A DNA stretch of 64,000 bases from Coccinella septempunctata (Eukaryota > Arthropoda > Insecta > Coleoptera > Coccinellidae). Below, one piece after another: positions 46,278 to 58,405 of this stretch. The stretch covers positions 662,501 through 726,500 of the forward strand of contig NC_058196.1 of the NCBI RefSeq assembly GCF_907165205.1. The letters run 5' to 3'. Position numbers and translations under genes: made by a program. Positions within the stretch are counted from its first letter, which is position 1. Each line of letters opens with the position of its first letter. The notes under the pieces were generated by a model, which saw only the letters and a list, made by a program, of their open reading frames with translations, had not been told where the DNA came from and made no database searches.

Positions 46278-47140
46278 TCAATTTTTTTTTATAACCAGCT
46301 CAACTGATAACTGAGTTTTTAGAATTGGCCACTCTGAGAAGAAGTCCTCAATCGTTTTATGTTTATGCTGTGCTATTTTTCTTATTGGAAATGAAGTACT
46401 CCAATGCCTGAGGACATCTTCTCTTGCTTCTTCTTCTTCTTGAGGGATACTGTTCTGTACTAGCCAGAATTGAGTATTTTTGGCTGCTTGAGTAGGTTCT
46501 GAATTCACAAAAGCTTATACAAAACATTTAAGTCATAATATTTACCTTCGACTAACTGTTCAGAATCTTCCTCCTCCTTCCTCTCAAACTGGAGGGCTCT
46601 TCTCAGGGCAGTCAATTTATTCCTGTGCTTATCAACTAATTTGCCACGAGCAACTTGAGGTTTATTATGTTCAGACCTCCGTTTCGATACTGGGCTGATA
46701 AAGTATGTGGTTTTTCTCTCTGAGGCAGGAAAAAGCATCACAATTTTGTTGGCAAGTATCGATAAACCCTCATTATTCAATTTGACTGCTCTGTTGAAGG
46801 AAGAAGTCACAATAATTTCACAAATATTGTTCCTATCTTTATTATCCAACCAAGTCTTTTGGTCATATTTGCTAAGAATTGCTCTACCGATGATATCCTT
46901 TGACAGTATTTTTTTGAGATCTAAATTGTGAACTTTCTCCGCAGAACAGTAACTAAGAAAGGAAGAATTTATTCCACAGTTTTTGTTGCTAAGTTCAGTT
47001 ACTGTTGATGCAGAGTCAGTACCGTCATGGATTGATGTTGATGGAGTTTGAATCTCATATTCATCAACTGTTTCAAAAACCTGCCGTATATTGAGTAGTT
47101 TCACTAATCCTTTTTTTCTTCGGAGCAAGTGAGTCTTCAA
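46278..47140 (-). pseudogene. Uncharacterised arthropod protein remnant
   Basis: Two frames on the minus strand. 47140-46505 has RNNICEIIVTSSFNRAVKLN, TTYFISPVSKRRSEHNKP and KLVDKHRNKLTALRRAL. 46508-46278 has DVLRHWSTSFPIRKI and EDFFSEWPILK. One base separates them near 46505. These motifs recur in repetitive uncharacterised insect proteins and may belong to the same broad family as 39702-40570. No domain of known function is recognised. Confidence 0.5.
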
Positions 47141-47244
47141 TATGAATGATGATGAGACCTATGGTATGGATTAAATTTCTTTTCACAGGTGTATAGGTCT
47201 ATGATTTGTTTACAAAACCAACTTTTTAGAAAAAAGATCAACTA

Positions 47245-47274
47245 GTTTCGACTTCATTTCATAGTCTTCATCAG
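47245..47274 (-). ncRNA. Hammerhead ribozyme-like core beside Penelope
   Basis: On the minus strand CTGATGA (47274-47268), a 4-bp stem II (GACT/AGTC) with a 9-base loop, and GAAAC (47249-47245). It lies just 3' of the Penelope copy at 47591-48289 on the same strand, where such ribozymes are expected. Stem III would be the short palindrome ACTAGT. Confidence 0.5.
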
Positions 47275-47590
47275 GGCTCTGAAATAGAACAACACGATCT
47301 ACAATGAATTCGGAGGATAATGATAATGATTAAAATAATAAACATTATAGAAACACTCCAAAAAAAAAAATTCTACACAAACAATAAATCAAACAAGTGA
47401 GGAACAGGCTCGAAAATTTCAACTTACATTTTCAATTTGTGTGGTTCTGTTGTCAACTATTGAAATTCTGGAAATTATAACAACTGCTTGCATGGAGGAT
47501 GTTTAAAAGACTGAGATTAACATATTGAATTTTCGGAATATGCGTGGATCATGAATTATGATGATTGTCAGCGCACCTGGGATTGAACCA

Positions 47591-48289
47591 CTAAAAACTC
47601 CTGATTTTTCTAATTAAATAATGGTACGCAGTATTTAAATTTTCTATGTCGCTTTGTTTATTTATGGAATTTACGTCTTGTTTTCTCGATATCATCTCAT
47701 CCACTAACCTTTTCTTTAAATTTTTTTGCCTACCTAATATTTCCACTGAATTATGATCGAAATTAAAGGAATGAAGAAAATTTTTCACATGCTTCGCCAA
47801 TGCTGTATTATTATTTTTTTTTTTTGTTCTTTAAGGGATTGAGAATGTTAAGTGAGTCTCTTCTGTGTTCAGAAATTCTATCTTTAAGGTAGCGACCAGT
47901 TTGTCCAAAATATGTGGCTGGACAATCATTACAGGAAATTTTATATATGACGTTACTTAATAATTCTTTGAGTGTTGCACTTTTAGTTTTTGTGAAAACT
48001 TTTCTTGAAGTATTATCGGATTTGAATGCGACATTTATGTTTAATTTTGTGAGAACGTTTTTGATTTCTCCCCTAAATTTTCGACGTAAGTCATCTTGAA
48101 ATATTTTTGGTTTTCTTTCTCTTCTTGCAATCTGTTGTGTTCAGGTTCTCTTTGGTTCAAAATTTTTTTAATAAATTTAGTAGGGTAGTTATTGTTTTCC
48201 ATAATTGTTTTTATTTTATTGATGTTTTCTTCGTGAAACTCACCGTCCGAAAGTTTGAGAGCTCTATGTTTTAGATTGTTAATGATGTT
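47591..48289 (-). pseudogene. Penelope-like element, RT end and GIY-YIG endonuclease
   Basis: On the minus strand, frames with breaks encode FSDGEFHEENINKIKTIMEN (RT linker), then YKISCNDCPATYFGQTGRYL and RISEHRRDS (GIY-YIG with the Cys pair), and KHVKNFLHSFNFDHNSVEIL with RKNLKKRLVDEM. It lacks the RT core and is followed on the upstream side by an inverted partial copy of itself. Confidence 0.8.
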
Positions 48290-48480
48290 ATTTCATGAAA
48301 AATTATTAATAATATCAAATTATATAAAAAAAAAGAAAATCAACATCATTAACAATCTAAAACATATAGCTCTCAAATTTTCGGACGGTGAGTTTCACGA
48401 AGAAAACATCAATAAAATAAAAACAATTATGGAAAACAATAACTAGCCCACAAAATTTATTAAAAAAAATTTTTAATCCA
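48153..48480. repeat. Head-to-head inverted Penelope arms
   Basis: About 138 bp at 48153-48289 is repeated inverted at 48342-48480, around a 52-bp AT-rich spacer (48290-48341). Both arms encode the same linker segment (SDGEFHEENIN) in opposite directions. Inverted 5' partial copies are characteristic of Penelope insertions. Confidence 0.85.
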
Positions 48481-49804
48481 CAATCACAATAGACTCGTGG
48501 TGCAAAATTCATCTGCGTGTGTGATGACCATTACCGCTTGTTGAATTATAATATATTTCATATTACAGGATTCATACTAACTCATGATTTTTATACCGAT
48601 TACATTAATATATATTACTAGCCGGTAGCCCTTTACTAAGGAAATAAAAAGAAATACATAATTAGAAATGTAATTCGAATTATTTCACCAATGATCAAAT
48701 TGTATGATTGTTGGAATTGAAAGTTCGAAATAGTAGGTATTTGTTACCTATTAAGTATTAACAAATCATAATTTCACCCTACAAGATTCCTAGTCTGAAA
48801 AAAACTATTCGTTCATCTTTAAGATTCGAAATGAATCATCTATGAATATTGAAATATTATCACTTACATAGCAAAGTAATAAAATAAATACACCAGAAAA
48901 GTATGCAAATATCATTACCATTGAAGAAGAATGGCAATGCTGCACGAGTTTGCGTCGTTCTGCAAACCAGAACATAAAAATAGCTTTTATGTTCTAAAGT
49001 TCATATAATATGATATGTACTATTATTGGTGTCACTTGATCACCTGATTGTTGTGAAGTTTTGAGAAAAAAGTGAAAAATCTTGAATATCATCATATAAC
49101 TGATATAACCTTATTCCTTTGGTATGCATGTGAATGGTATATGAATATGACTAATATTTCTTTGATCCAAAGAATTACTCAGCTTGGCCAAATGAAAAGG
49201 CGTATTGAATCAAACAACAAATAAACTCTGCCTGATCATTTATGCGTACCAGTCACAAAGTAATAATTTATTTGGAAACGATATGCGATAGTTTGAAGAC
49301 GTCATATGACTCTTTTCTTTCAAAGAAATTATCATTCTAATTAAGATCTTCGGAAGTTCAAAATTTCAAAATCCAAGTGAATTGAATCGTTTCATATCAT
49401 CCAAATTTTCAGAACCGTTTTAAAGAAAAGTAATTCTCACTTCAAAGAACGTTAGATTTTATCAATCCAACAGAAGTTATTTTAATCGAAATTAATTTTT
49501 GTTGGATGAAGAGAATAAAAACCAAAGAATATAAAAATCTAGATTCAAGAAAATGGTTTTCTCTGTGTAGCATAGAGCTTGCGACTGCCACATGCGTATA
49601 TTGTAACGATAACAACTAATTGCCCATTGTCCTGTCGGGCCTGCGTAGATCCTCTGCCTACGTAAGCATGGCACCAACGTTGCCAGTCTTTTAAAATTGT
49701 AGTAGATCTTGAACATTCTCATAAATCTGCTAGGCTAGTTCGAATTAGAACTAGTAGCCTACAATTATTATATCAAGTGAATATTAATTGAATGGGGCAG
49801 AGGG
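48481..49804. other. Unassigned AT-rich DNA
   Basis: No gene recognised. A 76-residue minus-strand frame at 49492-49722 has no domain. Confidence 0.3.
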
Positions 49805-49807
49805 TGT

Positions 49808-50001
49808 TGTTATGTGGATATTTTTCACAGAGATTTTTTGGGATTTTATAATAAAATCTATTCTCACTGTTTCTATATTGATTTATTTTTGTATATTTTT
49901 ACAGACAACTGTCAACTCTATTTTAAGGTTATATGTTAACAATTTGACACGATCATAGAGTAACATTGAGTTTTATATAGGCATAAGGCCTACATTCAAC
50001 A
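49808..50001 (-). repeat. Copia 3' LTR
   Basis: On the minus strand TGTTGAATGTAGG follows a polypurine tract (AAGGGGGAG) and the LTR ends CATAACA. It contains CTATATAAAA (TATA-like) and AATAAA. The left end could be 49805. No 5' LTR copy is in the window. Confidence 0.75.
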
Positions 50002-50066
50002 CTCCCCCTTAAAACACAATGTTTCATTCAGTAAAAAAAATATAACACAAAAAAAGGATATATGAT

Positions 50067-51272
50067 TCAACGTGGATTCTGTTTCAAAATAATATTCCTG
50101 AATTTCTCAAATTTATGTTTAGGTAGAGCCTTGGTGAGGATATCTGCTGTCTGTTCATCTGTTGAGCAATATTCTATTTCAAATAAACCATCTCTAAATT
50201 GCTCACTCACATAGTGGTATCTAACATCTATATGTTTGCTCCTTCTCATCAGTTGTCCTGATTTTATCATCTGTATTGCACTCTGATTGTCTATATGTAG
50301 AGTTATCCTTGCTTTCCTTGTTGTGATTTCTTCTATTTGTGTCTTGAGAAATTTAATTTCTTTGATGCATTCAGCTGCAGATATGTATTCTGCCTCTGTG
50401 GATGATGTGGCTATAATACTCTGCTTTCTCGATAACCAGTTGATTAGAGCATCATTATATAGGATGATATATCCAGTGGTGCTTTTTCTGTCATTCAGGT
50501 CTCCTGCATAGTCTGAGTCACAGTAAACTTTCAGTTCAATTACATCTTTTCCATCATTCTTTTTCTTGTAGTATATGCCGTAATCTTTTGTTCCTTGAAG
50601 GTACCGCAATGTTCTTTTTATATTTTTATAGTCTTTATTCATTGGGTCTTCAGTAAATCGACTTTCATAATTAATAGCAAATGCTAGATCAGGTCTTGTT
50701 TTACATGAAAGATATAATAGACTTCCTATGGCTTTTCTATAGGGAAATAAAGGTTTTTCTATTTCATCTTGTGTATCTCCTGATTTCCCATCTGGTACAA
50801 GAGGAGTTTTCATTACTTTGCATTCAGACATATCAAATTTTTCTAGAATTTTCTTCGCATACTGTTCTTGATGTAAGAATATTCCATCTTTTGTTTCAAT
50901 AATTTGTATTCCCAAATAAATATTAGGATCTTCTACGATAGACATTTCAAAATTGTTTATCAACTTCTTCAGAATATTCTCGATTTTGCTCAGATTATCT
51001 CCCATTATAATTCCATCATCAACATGAATTGCCATGTACATTTCTCCCTGGTCTCCTCTAAATATATTATATATACATAATTCTTTGTCTTTAACGTCAA
51101 ACTCACCGTTCTTAAACTTTTGAAACCATTCCTGACAACTTCTCTCACTTAAAGCAGCTTCACCATATGCTTCTAGAAGCAATCGATGCGCCTCAGCTGC
51201 AGATTTTTTCACATTAAAGAAGTAAATCAAAAGTTCCCGCAAATGATGCTTATTCGGAATAAAACTTGACAT
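50067..51272 (-). pseudogene. Fused frame: mariner N-terminus plus Copia RT-RNase H end
   Basis: One uninterrupted 401-residue frame with an ATG. Residues 1-65 are the N-terminal helix-turn-helix of an irritans-type mariner transposase (LLIYFFNVKKSAAEAHRLL, ALSERSCQEWFQKFKNGEFD). The rest is Copia RT from YNIFRG through YMAIHVDDGIIMG (active site), PYRKAIGSLLYLSCKTRPDL, and RNase H (YCDSDYAGD, STEAEYI, HIDNQSAIQM, DEQTADILTKALP). The join is an insertion/deletion product, not a normal gene. A fused mRNA is possible but unproven. Confidence 0.8.
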
Positions 51273-51444
51273 TTTTGCACGAAAAAAATTACGTGATGCT
51301 GATACGGAATCACTAGTACTTTAAGGTTATGGTGTTGCCAGATGACTAAACTTGGGATATTCCGTTTTACATCTGACAATTTCTCCATAACCTTCTGGTG
51401 GGGCCATCTTTTGACAAACCGCGGAAACTTATTTGTACACCTAA
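51079..51444 (-). mobile_element. Mariner 5' fragment inserted in Copia
   Basis: On the minus strand the terminus TTAGGTGTACAAATAAG (from 51444) is followed by a 5' UTR and the transposase start at 51272. It sits within the Copia RT at a TGTA sequence that recurs on the far side. The catalytic part and the 3' terminus are deleted. Confidence 0.8.
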
Positions 51445-52756
51445 TACATTGATCTGTTTTAAGTTGTATTAGCCCTTCACCTTCACCGATTAAGAAAATC
51501 GGTTAATGTTTTATTCCATCTTGAAGGAGCTTGTTTTAGTCCATATAGAGCTTTATTCAAGAGACAGATTTTACCTGCATCTTCACAGCCTTCAGGTATC
51601 TTCATGTAGATTTCCTGTTCGAGTTCTCCATACAGGAATGCAGTCTTTACATCAAAAACCCTTACATGGAAATTTTTTCTGCTGCCATAGCAAACAAAAG
51701 CCTAAGAGAGCTGATGTCAACTACAGAACTAAATAATTCTTTGAAGTCTATATTCTTTTCTTGTTGACAGCCTCTAACAACTAATCTGGCCTTGTATCGA
51801 CCATCATCTTCAATTTTAAAAATCCACTTGCTAGTAAGAACTTCTTTTCCTTTTGCTTTCTTGGGATCAACCAGTTTCCATGTATTATTTTTCTGTAGTG
51901 ATTGTTTTTCCTCTTCAATGGCTTTCTTCCAGTTATGTTTATCAGAACCATTCATACACTCTCCATACGTTAGCATCGCTACTTCATAATCATCATATCT
52001 CTGTGGTCTTCTTATATTTGTTCGATCTCGGAGGTTTCTTCTTTCTTGATTCTCTTCAGTCTCTGTTTCTTCGTTTTCTTCTTCATCAACGCTTACTTCA
52101 TCTCTGATCTCTTCCTCTCCATATTGCTGATCCTCATCGGTGACCAGTTCTTCATCTTCGACAATTAGGTTCCTTCTTTTTATATCTTCTGTCATTTCTT
52201 CTTCGAACAATACATCTCTTGACACAACTATAGTCCTTTCTTTTTCATCAAAAAGCCGGTATCCATTTAAGGCATATCCAACAAAAATATATGGTTTTGC
52301 CCTGTCATCAAGTTTCTTTAGGTGTCCTAGATTTTTTGCAAATACTTTTGATCCAAAAATTTGCAGTTTTGAGAGGTCTGGTCGTTTTCCATACCATTTC
52401 TCTGCAGGCGTTTCATCTTGATTAATTGTTGGACTTCTGTTGATCAGATATGTTGCAGTTAGTACTGCTTCTCCCCACATTTCTTTCTTGAGCCTTGAAT
52501 CCGCTATGAGTGCCCTTGCTTTATTCATTATGGTAAGGTTCATTCTTTCTGCCTTTCCGTTAAGTTGGGGGGTATGTGGAATACTGTAGTCAAGTATTAT
52601 CCCTTTTTCTTCACACCAGTTTTTGAGCCGTGTACTTGAGTACTCACCTCCTCTATCGCATCTTATTTTTGCAACTTTTAGATTATGTTGATTCCCACTT
52701 TCCAGGACAAAGTTTCTTAAATATCTTTCAGCTTCTGATTCATACTTAAGCAGGTA
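51445..52756 (-). pseudogene. Copia integrase and RT N-terminal part
   Basis: Minus-strand pieces, in order: integrase end near 52750-52540 (KYESEAERYL, KIRCDRGGEYS, IPHTPQLNGKAERMN), then 52543-51662 with KARALIADSRLKKEMWGEA, an acidic linker (VDEEENEETETEENQERR), and RT start (WIFKIEDDGRYKARLVVRG). 51660-51445 has VFDVKTAFLYGELEQEIYM and LNKALYGLKQAPSRW. Frame breaks occur near 52545, 51662 and 51490. The 5' end is cut by the pogo insertion at a TA (52755-52756). Confidence 0.85.
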
Positions 52757-54445
52757 GGGGAAAGTGGGGCAGGTTGAAACAATAATAATATATTAGTGAG
52801 TATAAAAAAAAGTTTTGGACTAGAGAAATCTGTACTTAACATATCATTTTCTTACCATTTGTGGCCTGATATTATGCTTACAAATATGTGAAGACATTGA
52901 AAATGATCTTTGAAAATCTACCTTTTTCATTTCATGTTTGATGTTTCAATGTGCCCCATACATAGGGTAGGTTGAAACATCTCTGAAAATACTATGGGGT
53001 AGGTTGCAACATAGTTATAATTCGAAAAATTTTTGATACATTTTATTCAAAACTTAGCAAACACTTGGCAAAATAATGAATCATTAACATTTTTTTCAAC
53101 TGGTAACAAAAAATCTGGAAAAAATTTATTCAAAACTAAAAAATTGAAAAAAAAACTCGTTATACCTTTATTAGAGTTCAACGAACGTCCAAACCCGTGA
53201 AATTTATAGAAAACCTTAGAAAACTGCAGGCTCTCTTTGTACCATTTTGCTTAATTGGAGGGGGAAGAATTAGTTTTATGTCCTTAATATCGACCTGAGC
53301 AATGTCTTCTACCAAGGGAAAAACAAATGCTTCATGCATTTTGCTGCTTTTTCGACAATATGATATTTCAATATCCCCATCGACCACTTTCGTCACCTTT
53401 CCCACATAGTAAATTTTTTTTCGATCTTGAAACTCTACTAAAACATAGTCCCCTGTGTGGACTACCTCAATATCTTGAAACTCCATTTGACGTGAATCTT
53501 CCTCGAATAATGATACCTCTGAAGAAGAATCAGAAGTGTAATCAGGTTCATTGGGCTCAGATTCAACGTTCTCATCAAAGACTTTGCGTTTTACTGTTTT
53601 AGTTTTGATTTGTTTTTTCTGTTCTTTCATTTTTTTTCATTTGCTTTATTTTCGATTAGAGTTTTTTCTGGTGTTTCAGTGGGAATCATGCTTCGACCCC
53701 TTTTTCTTGGTCTTGCATTTTTCTGTCTAGGCGGCGCTTTTGAATAGCCTTTTATTTGCTCAGGGGTAATGAATTTTTTAAGCGTTGGGTCTTTTTGTGT
53801 TGATGCCGCTTCATCACAAGAATTATTTATCTTTTCCTGAGGTTGCGAGGGACCTGCTTGGTCAGAATTGATATCATTATTATCATTATTATTATTTTGA
53901 TCACTCAACATAATATGGTCAGGCTGCGCTTCATCATAATTGATGTTAGGCCGATCGGTAACAGAGCAGCAAAGAAAATCTTCTTCGGAGAAAATATCTT
54001 TGTTGAAGGGATAAATCCCACACCGTTCAAATCCTTTTGTGATGTTTTCTGGCGTCATTGCCTTCTGATGCGCAAACCGGACACAACCTGCTATTTCATA
54101 AAACGAAAAAGTTTTTCCTGGATTATTTTTCATCCAATTATCTATAGCCGTTGAATAGAATTTTTTAAAAGGCGCAAAGCATGTGACGTCTAAAGGTTGA
54201 AGTCTGTTACTACAATGCGGTGGCAAAGTAATGATCGTCACCCCATTATTTTTTGCCATGTCGATAGCTTCGATCGACATATGGCTGGCGTGGTTATCCA
54301 TGATTAGAACTGTAGGGTTGTCTTTAGATGATAAGCTATACTTGATAAAATGTTCCATTACCCTTGGAAATAGATCTGCACTCATCCATCCGCTAGGTGA
54401 AGCTAAACCCAATGTACCAGGAACAGCATTCATTAGCATATAGAA
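52757..54445 (-). mobile_element. Pogo/Tigger-type element, 5'-truncated
   Basis: The terminus GGGGAAAGTGGGGCAGGTTG at 52757 follows TA. The interior repeats phrases such as GGTAGGTTGAAACA and encodes a pogo transposase on the minus strand. The other end stops inside the coding region near 54445, so the DNA-binding half and the second terminus are missing. Confidence 0.75.
53178..54439 (-). pseudogene. Pogo-like transposase, catalytic domain and C-terminus
   Basis: 54439-53627 has the DDE superfamily-1 core: VLIMDNHASHMS (second Asp) and TLPPHCSNRLQPLDVTCFAPFK (third Asp region), as in CENP-B/jerky/pogo proteins. An Asn/Asp-rich linker and a basic region (RPRKRGRSM) follow. A frame break at about 53630 leads to 53630-53178, a Tudor/SH3-like stretch (HTGDYVLVEF, KKIYYVGKVTKV) seen at the end of some pogo-like proteins. 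The first Asp and the N-terminal helix-turn-helix are absent. Confidence 0.8.
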
Positions 54446-54758
54446 TAAGAGTTTATTCAGGAAAGTCTACAATAAACTCTGAAATACTGTAGAGTTAATT
54501 TTTGAATATTAACTGTGAACAGTAGTGAAACATAATATTTTTTCATTTAATCCGCCGCAAAATAATTCATTTTCTGTTTACGTATACTCCCAAAAAAAAA
54601 AAAAAACATGTGTTCCATCGCGATACGTGATACAGATATAGGTCAGCATGTCAAAACCATTATATAAGTGTCCATGTCTATCCTTCTTCTTCGTCAAATC
54701 CGGGTAAGTGTCAAATCCAATTTTGAATATGTATGTCAAAAATTTCGGGAATTCATTA
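54446..54758. other. Unassigned AT-rich DNA
   Basis: Contains a 15-base A run near 54593. No gene seen. Confidence 0.3.
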
Positions 54759-55214
54759 CTAACTTTGATTTATTAATTTATGTATTTCGGTTCTGTCATA
54801 ATCCATTATCCATTTTTTCAGTTTTCTCTTGAAAGATCGTTTATTTCTTAAATTATTTAATTCTTCGGGTACCAGGGGGAACAGTCTCGGAGCTATGTAG
54901 GAGCAGCATCTTCGGCCAATTCTTTTTATAGATCTTGGACGTTCAAAGTTTTTTTCAGCAGCTCTGATAAGATATTGGTGGCTTTTTTTTTTAATGTGAA
55001 TTTTTCCCTCCCAGGTGCTCATGACAATCTTCATCGCAAATATCTGCCTTATATCGGGTACTTTAGCCAATTCATAAAGTTGTTTACTAGGGAAGGTGAT
55101 TTTTTTACGATGTATTATTTTAAGGAAATACTTTTGAATTACGTCCAGTCTTCTTTTGTGACTGTCCAGTACTCCGCCCCAACCAATCACACCATACGAT
55201 AAATGCGGTTGCAC
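54759..55214 (-). pseudogene. LINE RT C-terminal fragment
   Basis: A 151-residue frame with LSYGVIGWGGVL, LDVIQKYFLKIIHRKK and RSFKRKLKKWI, matching the thumb/C-terminus of CR1/Jockey-like ORF2, similar in layout to the LINE at 28 kb but a different sequence. It is 5'-truncated immediately next to the BEL/Pao LTR. Confidence 0.7.
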
Positions 55215-55241
55215 GAGAGCTGGTAACTCAGGGTGGGGGAT

Positions 55242-55411
55242 TGTTTCACCACTTTTTTACTAGATTAAAACACTCGAAATTGTAAAATGCTTTATTGGAG
55301 AGCATGTCATCTCTTCATCGCAGTGGACTGTACTCTACTGACTTGACTTGCACACTCGCGGTGCCCATCTGCCTTTTTATTGCTTTTTACAATGTTGCCG
55401 GATCACTAACA
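55242..55411 (-). repeat. BEL/Pao 3' LTR
   Basis: On the minus strand TGTTAGTGATCCGG (55411) to GGTGAAACA (55242), preceded by a purine-rich AAGGCCGGCGG tract. Contains AATAAAAAGGC and AATAAAG. The 5' LTR must lie beyond 64000. Confidence 0.65.
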
Positions 55412-55566
55412 TACCGCCGGCCTTGAAATGGCTACATTTAAACAAAAACTAAACAAAAAAAAATACTGCTACAGATAATGTTTCAAAATAAACAGTGTTG
55501 TGAATACATGAACAATATAAATGGTGAGTATGCATTCAACTAAGTTTTTTCTTTCAATCTTAAATT

Positions 55567-57840
55567 TTAACATTCGTTCTTTTCGCAAATTGAGTTCATA
55601 TTCTCGTCAATAGGAAGAACACACACTTTTGTAACAGGCCTTTTGAGAATGCTACCGTCGCTGTAACGCACTGACACAACGCGCACAACGCTGTCATCAC
55701 CTGGATGGAGATTTACGATTCTTCCCATTTTCCACATCAGAGGAGGTACGATGTCTTCCTTTACCAATACCAATGCTTCATTCTTGATGAGGTTGGAACC
55801 ATTGACCTTCCATTTCAACCTAGTCTGCAAGCCATTGATATACTCATTGCTCCATCGTTTCCAGAATAACTGTACCATCTTTTGCCTTTGCTGATACACC
55901 TTCAATCGACCATCAGGAATATCTACATAATTAGATTCAGGCAAACTTGTGAGGGGTCACCCAATGAGAAAATGCGCAGGCGTGAGTGGAGACATATCAT
56001 CAGGACTAGAGGAAAGGGGGGTAAGTGGTCTGGAATTGAGTATGGATTCAATCTGACACAATATTGTTGAAAAATCTTCATAACGCAATTGACTATTACC
56101 TATTATTCTTTTTAGATGATGTTTCGTACTCTTAACGCATGATTCCCAAATGCCTCCAAAATTGGGCGCCTTTGGTGGAATAAATTTCCAAGTTATCCGC
56201 TCATTACTAAAATGCGAAGTGATCAAATCACCATTAGACTTGAAGAAATTCAAAAGTTCATTGTTCGAGCCTACAAACTGGGTTCCATTATCGGAAAAAA
56301 TCATGTTTGGTTTTCCTCTTCTACTTATAAATCTCTTAAAACATAAGAAAAATGCTTGAGATAGTCTTTCTGAAGGTAAATTACCCATAATGTACTCGCA
56401 AGCCTTTGGGTTTGCCTTAAAACATCTAACGCATTGATGGATAATTTTGCGGGCCATATTTCTACCTGCTAACGGCCAAAACTTTTCTCTTATCGTGAAT
56501 AATAATTGTTGTGGACCACAATGAAGTAATTTTTGATGCTCATTGCGCATTATAGAAATTGTAAGTGGATGGTTTTTAGGTAAAATTATTGGATGCTTTT
56601 TATTATAAGCAAAGTTCGCTCTCGAAATCCTGCCTCCCACCCGTAAAATATTTTTTGAATCAAGAAACGGATATAAGCTTACAAGTGAACTTGAATTTTT
56701 CACACATTTTCGTTTTCTTAAATCAGATATTTCTTGACTAAATGAATCAAATTGAGCTACTCTTAATAAAGTGTCGAATGCTTCATCTATCTCGCTTATA
56801 CTTAAAGGACCAGCCTTCTTATGACTAGACTTCCTTGCATTGAATATAAATCGCCAACAATAGGCAACAACTCTTTTCAGTTTTCCTAAATCCGAGAATT
56901 TCGTGAAAATTGAATCATCATTGTTCGAAGCAATATTTGAAACCGTTCTTGTTTCTGGAATTTCTTCCAAAGTATTACAGTCTTTGCCTATAGGGTATTC
57001 ATCACTGTTTAATTGCAACCAACCAGGACCTTGAAACCAAAATTCAGTTAGATCACTCACTACGGCGCCCCTTGATATCAGATCAGCAGGATTTTCTTTG
57101 GATCTGACATGGTACCAATCATTGCTGTCCGTCAAATTCTGTATTATCGATACTCGATTTGCTACAAAGGTTTTCCATCTCTCCGGTGAACCCTTTATCC
57201 AATGGTATGCTACAAGCGAGTCTGTCCAACAAAATGTTCTTTGAAATTCTATTTGCATTGCAGTTTTAACCTTATTTAATAATTTTGAACCTAAAAATGC
57301 CGCACAAAGTTCTAATCTCGGTAGTGTTAATTGTTTGATAGGTGCAACCTTACTTTTTGAACAAATCAAGTGACATTCTCTTCCGCTTGAACCTTGACTC
57401 TTTATATATATGCATGCACCGTAACCTTTTTCAGATGCATCAACAAATAAATGAATCTCTAAATATCGTGCATTTTCACAAATAACATGTCTAGGAATTT
57501 TAACAATTTTTAATTCTTGGAGATGAGTTAAGAAATCAATCCAATTTCTGTTCAAACTATCTGATACTGAATCGTCCCAATTTCCTTTTTCTTTCCAAAC
57601 CAACTGAAGAATGAATTTAGCCTTTATTACTATAGGACTAACCAAGCCCATGGGATCAAATAGCTGACTGATTGTGGATAAAATTGATCTTTTTGTTATG
57701 TTTTTACTCTGTTTCAAATCATTTAATTCTCGATTTATTTCATACTCGATAGTATCAGAAGATGCATTCCAACGCACACCTAAGGTTTTACTATTTTGAT
57801 TTTCACTCAAATTAAGTACGCTAGATTTAATGTCCTTATC
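55567..57840 (-). pseudogene. BEL/Pao RNase H and integrase
   Basis: The minus-strand frame 57885-55957 holds an RT-end/RNase H stretch (SQLFDPMGLVSPIVIKAK, LFVDASEKGYGAC, TLPRLELCAAFLG, CWTDSLVAYHWIKG) and the integrase zinc region (HPIILPKNHPL, HCGPQQLL, CVRCFKAN). Only part of the integrase core is present (IFSDNGTQF, PNFGGIWESCVK). The segment with the first catalytic Asp is missing: SERLSQ runs straight into AFFLCFKRF. The C-terminal DUF5641-like part is 55944-55567 (VLVKEDIVPPLMWKMGRI) after a frame break near 55950. The integrase is therefore inactive. Confidence 0.85.
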
Positions 57841-57843
57841 AAT

Positions 57844-58402
57844 GGTCGCATTCAGCGGACGAAACAGTTGCGCAACTGTTACCAAACGCTAGCGTAAACG
57901 TTCGGTGACATATGCGCTACATTCTCAACACGTTCTGGAGCGGACGCCACTTTTGGGAGCGGATTTGATTTGTGCTAGGTAGCGGTAGCGGAAAGGAGCG
58001 AAAGTTGGACTTGAACTGAGTAGGTAGTTGTTATTTAGTGTGGAAGATGCACGAGCTTGAGTTTGTTGAGGAAAATGAAATGAAAATTGATGGAAGGTAA
58101 TAAAGAAGGATGTTGAATAAGTTATAGGAAATATACTAGAGCAACAAAGTAATTCGTCAGAATTCTAGGTTATGTTTTTCACAAAAAAAAACTGACTTAA
58201 CCAGCACAAGGTTAACGAAACTTAAAAAATCCGTTTGTTTACGTCTTTCCTACAGACTTCTCAACTAATCAGCTGATAGTGACAGCTCGTTGGACTGCCT
58301 TATCCTATCTCGGCTTGCCAGCGAACGTTCAACATGTTCCCGACCGCTACCGCTACCGATGGGTAGCAGAAGCGTTTTGCGCTCCGTCCGCTGAATGCGA
58401 CC
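57844..58402. mobile_element. MITE, 559 bp, 3-bp target duplication
   Basis: Termini GGTCGCATTCAGCGGACG and its exact inverse, with AAT on both sides (57841-57843, 58403-58405). Sub-terminal inverse copies of GGTAGCGGTAGCGG lie near 57978 and 58351. No coding capacity. A 3-bp duplication suggests a PIF/Harbinger relative, but the AAT target is not the usual TWA. It separates the BEL RT from its RNase H. Confidence 0.9.
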
Positions 58403-58405
58403 AAT

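Noticed and set aside
58265..58402. C-terminus of the BEL RT frame
   Set aside because: It lies in the MITE and is not RT sequence.
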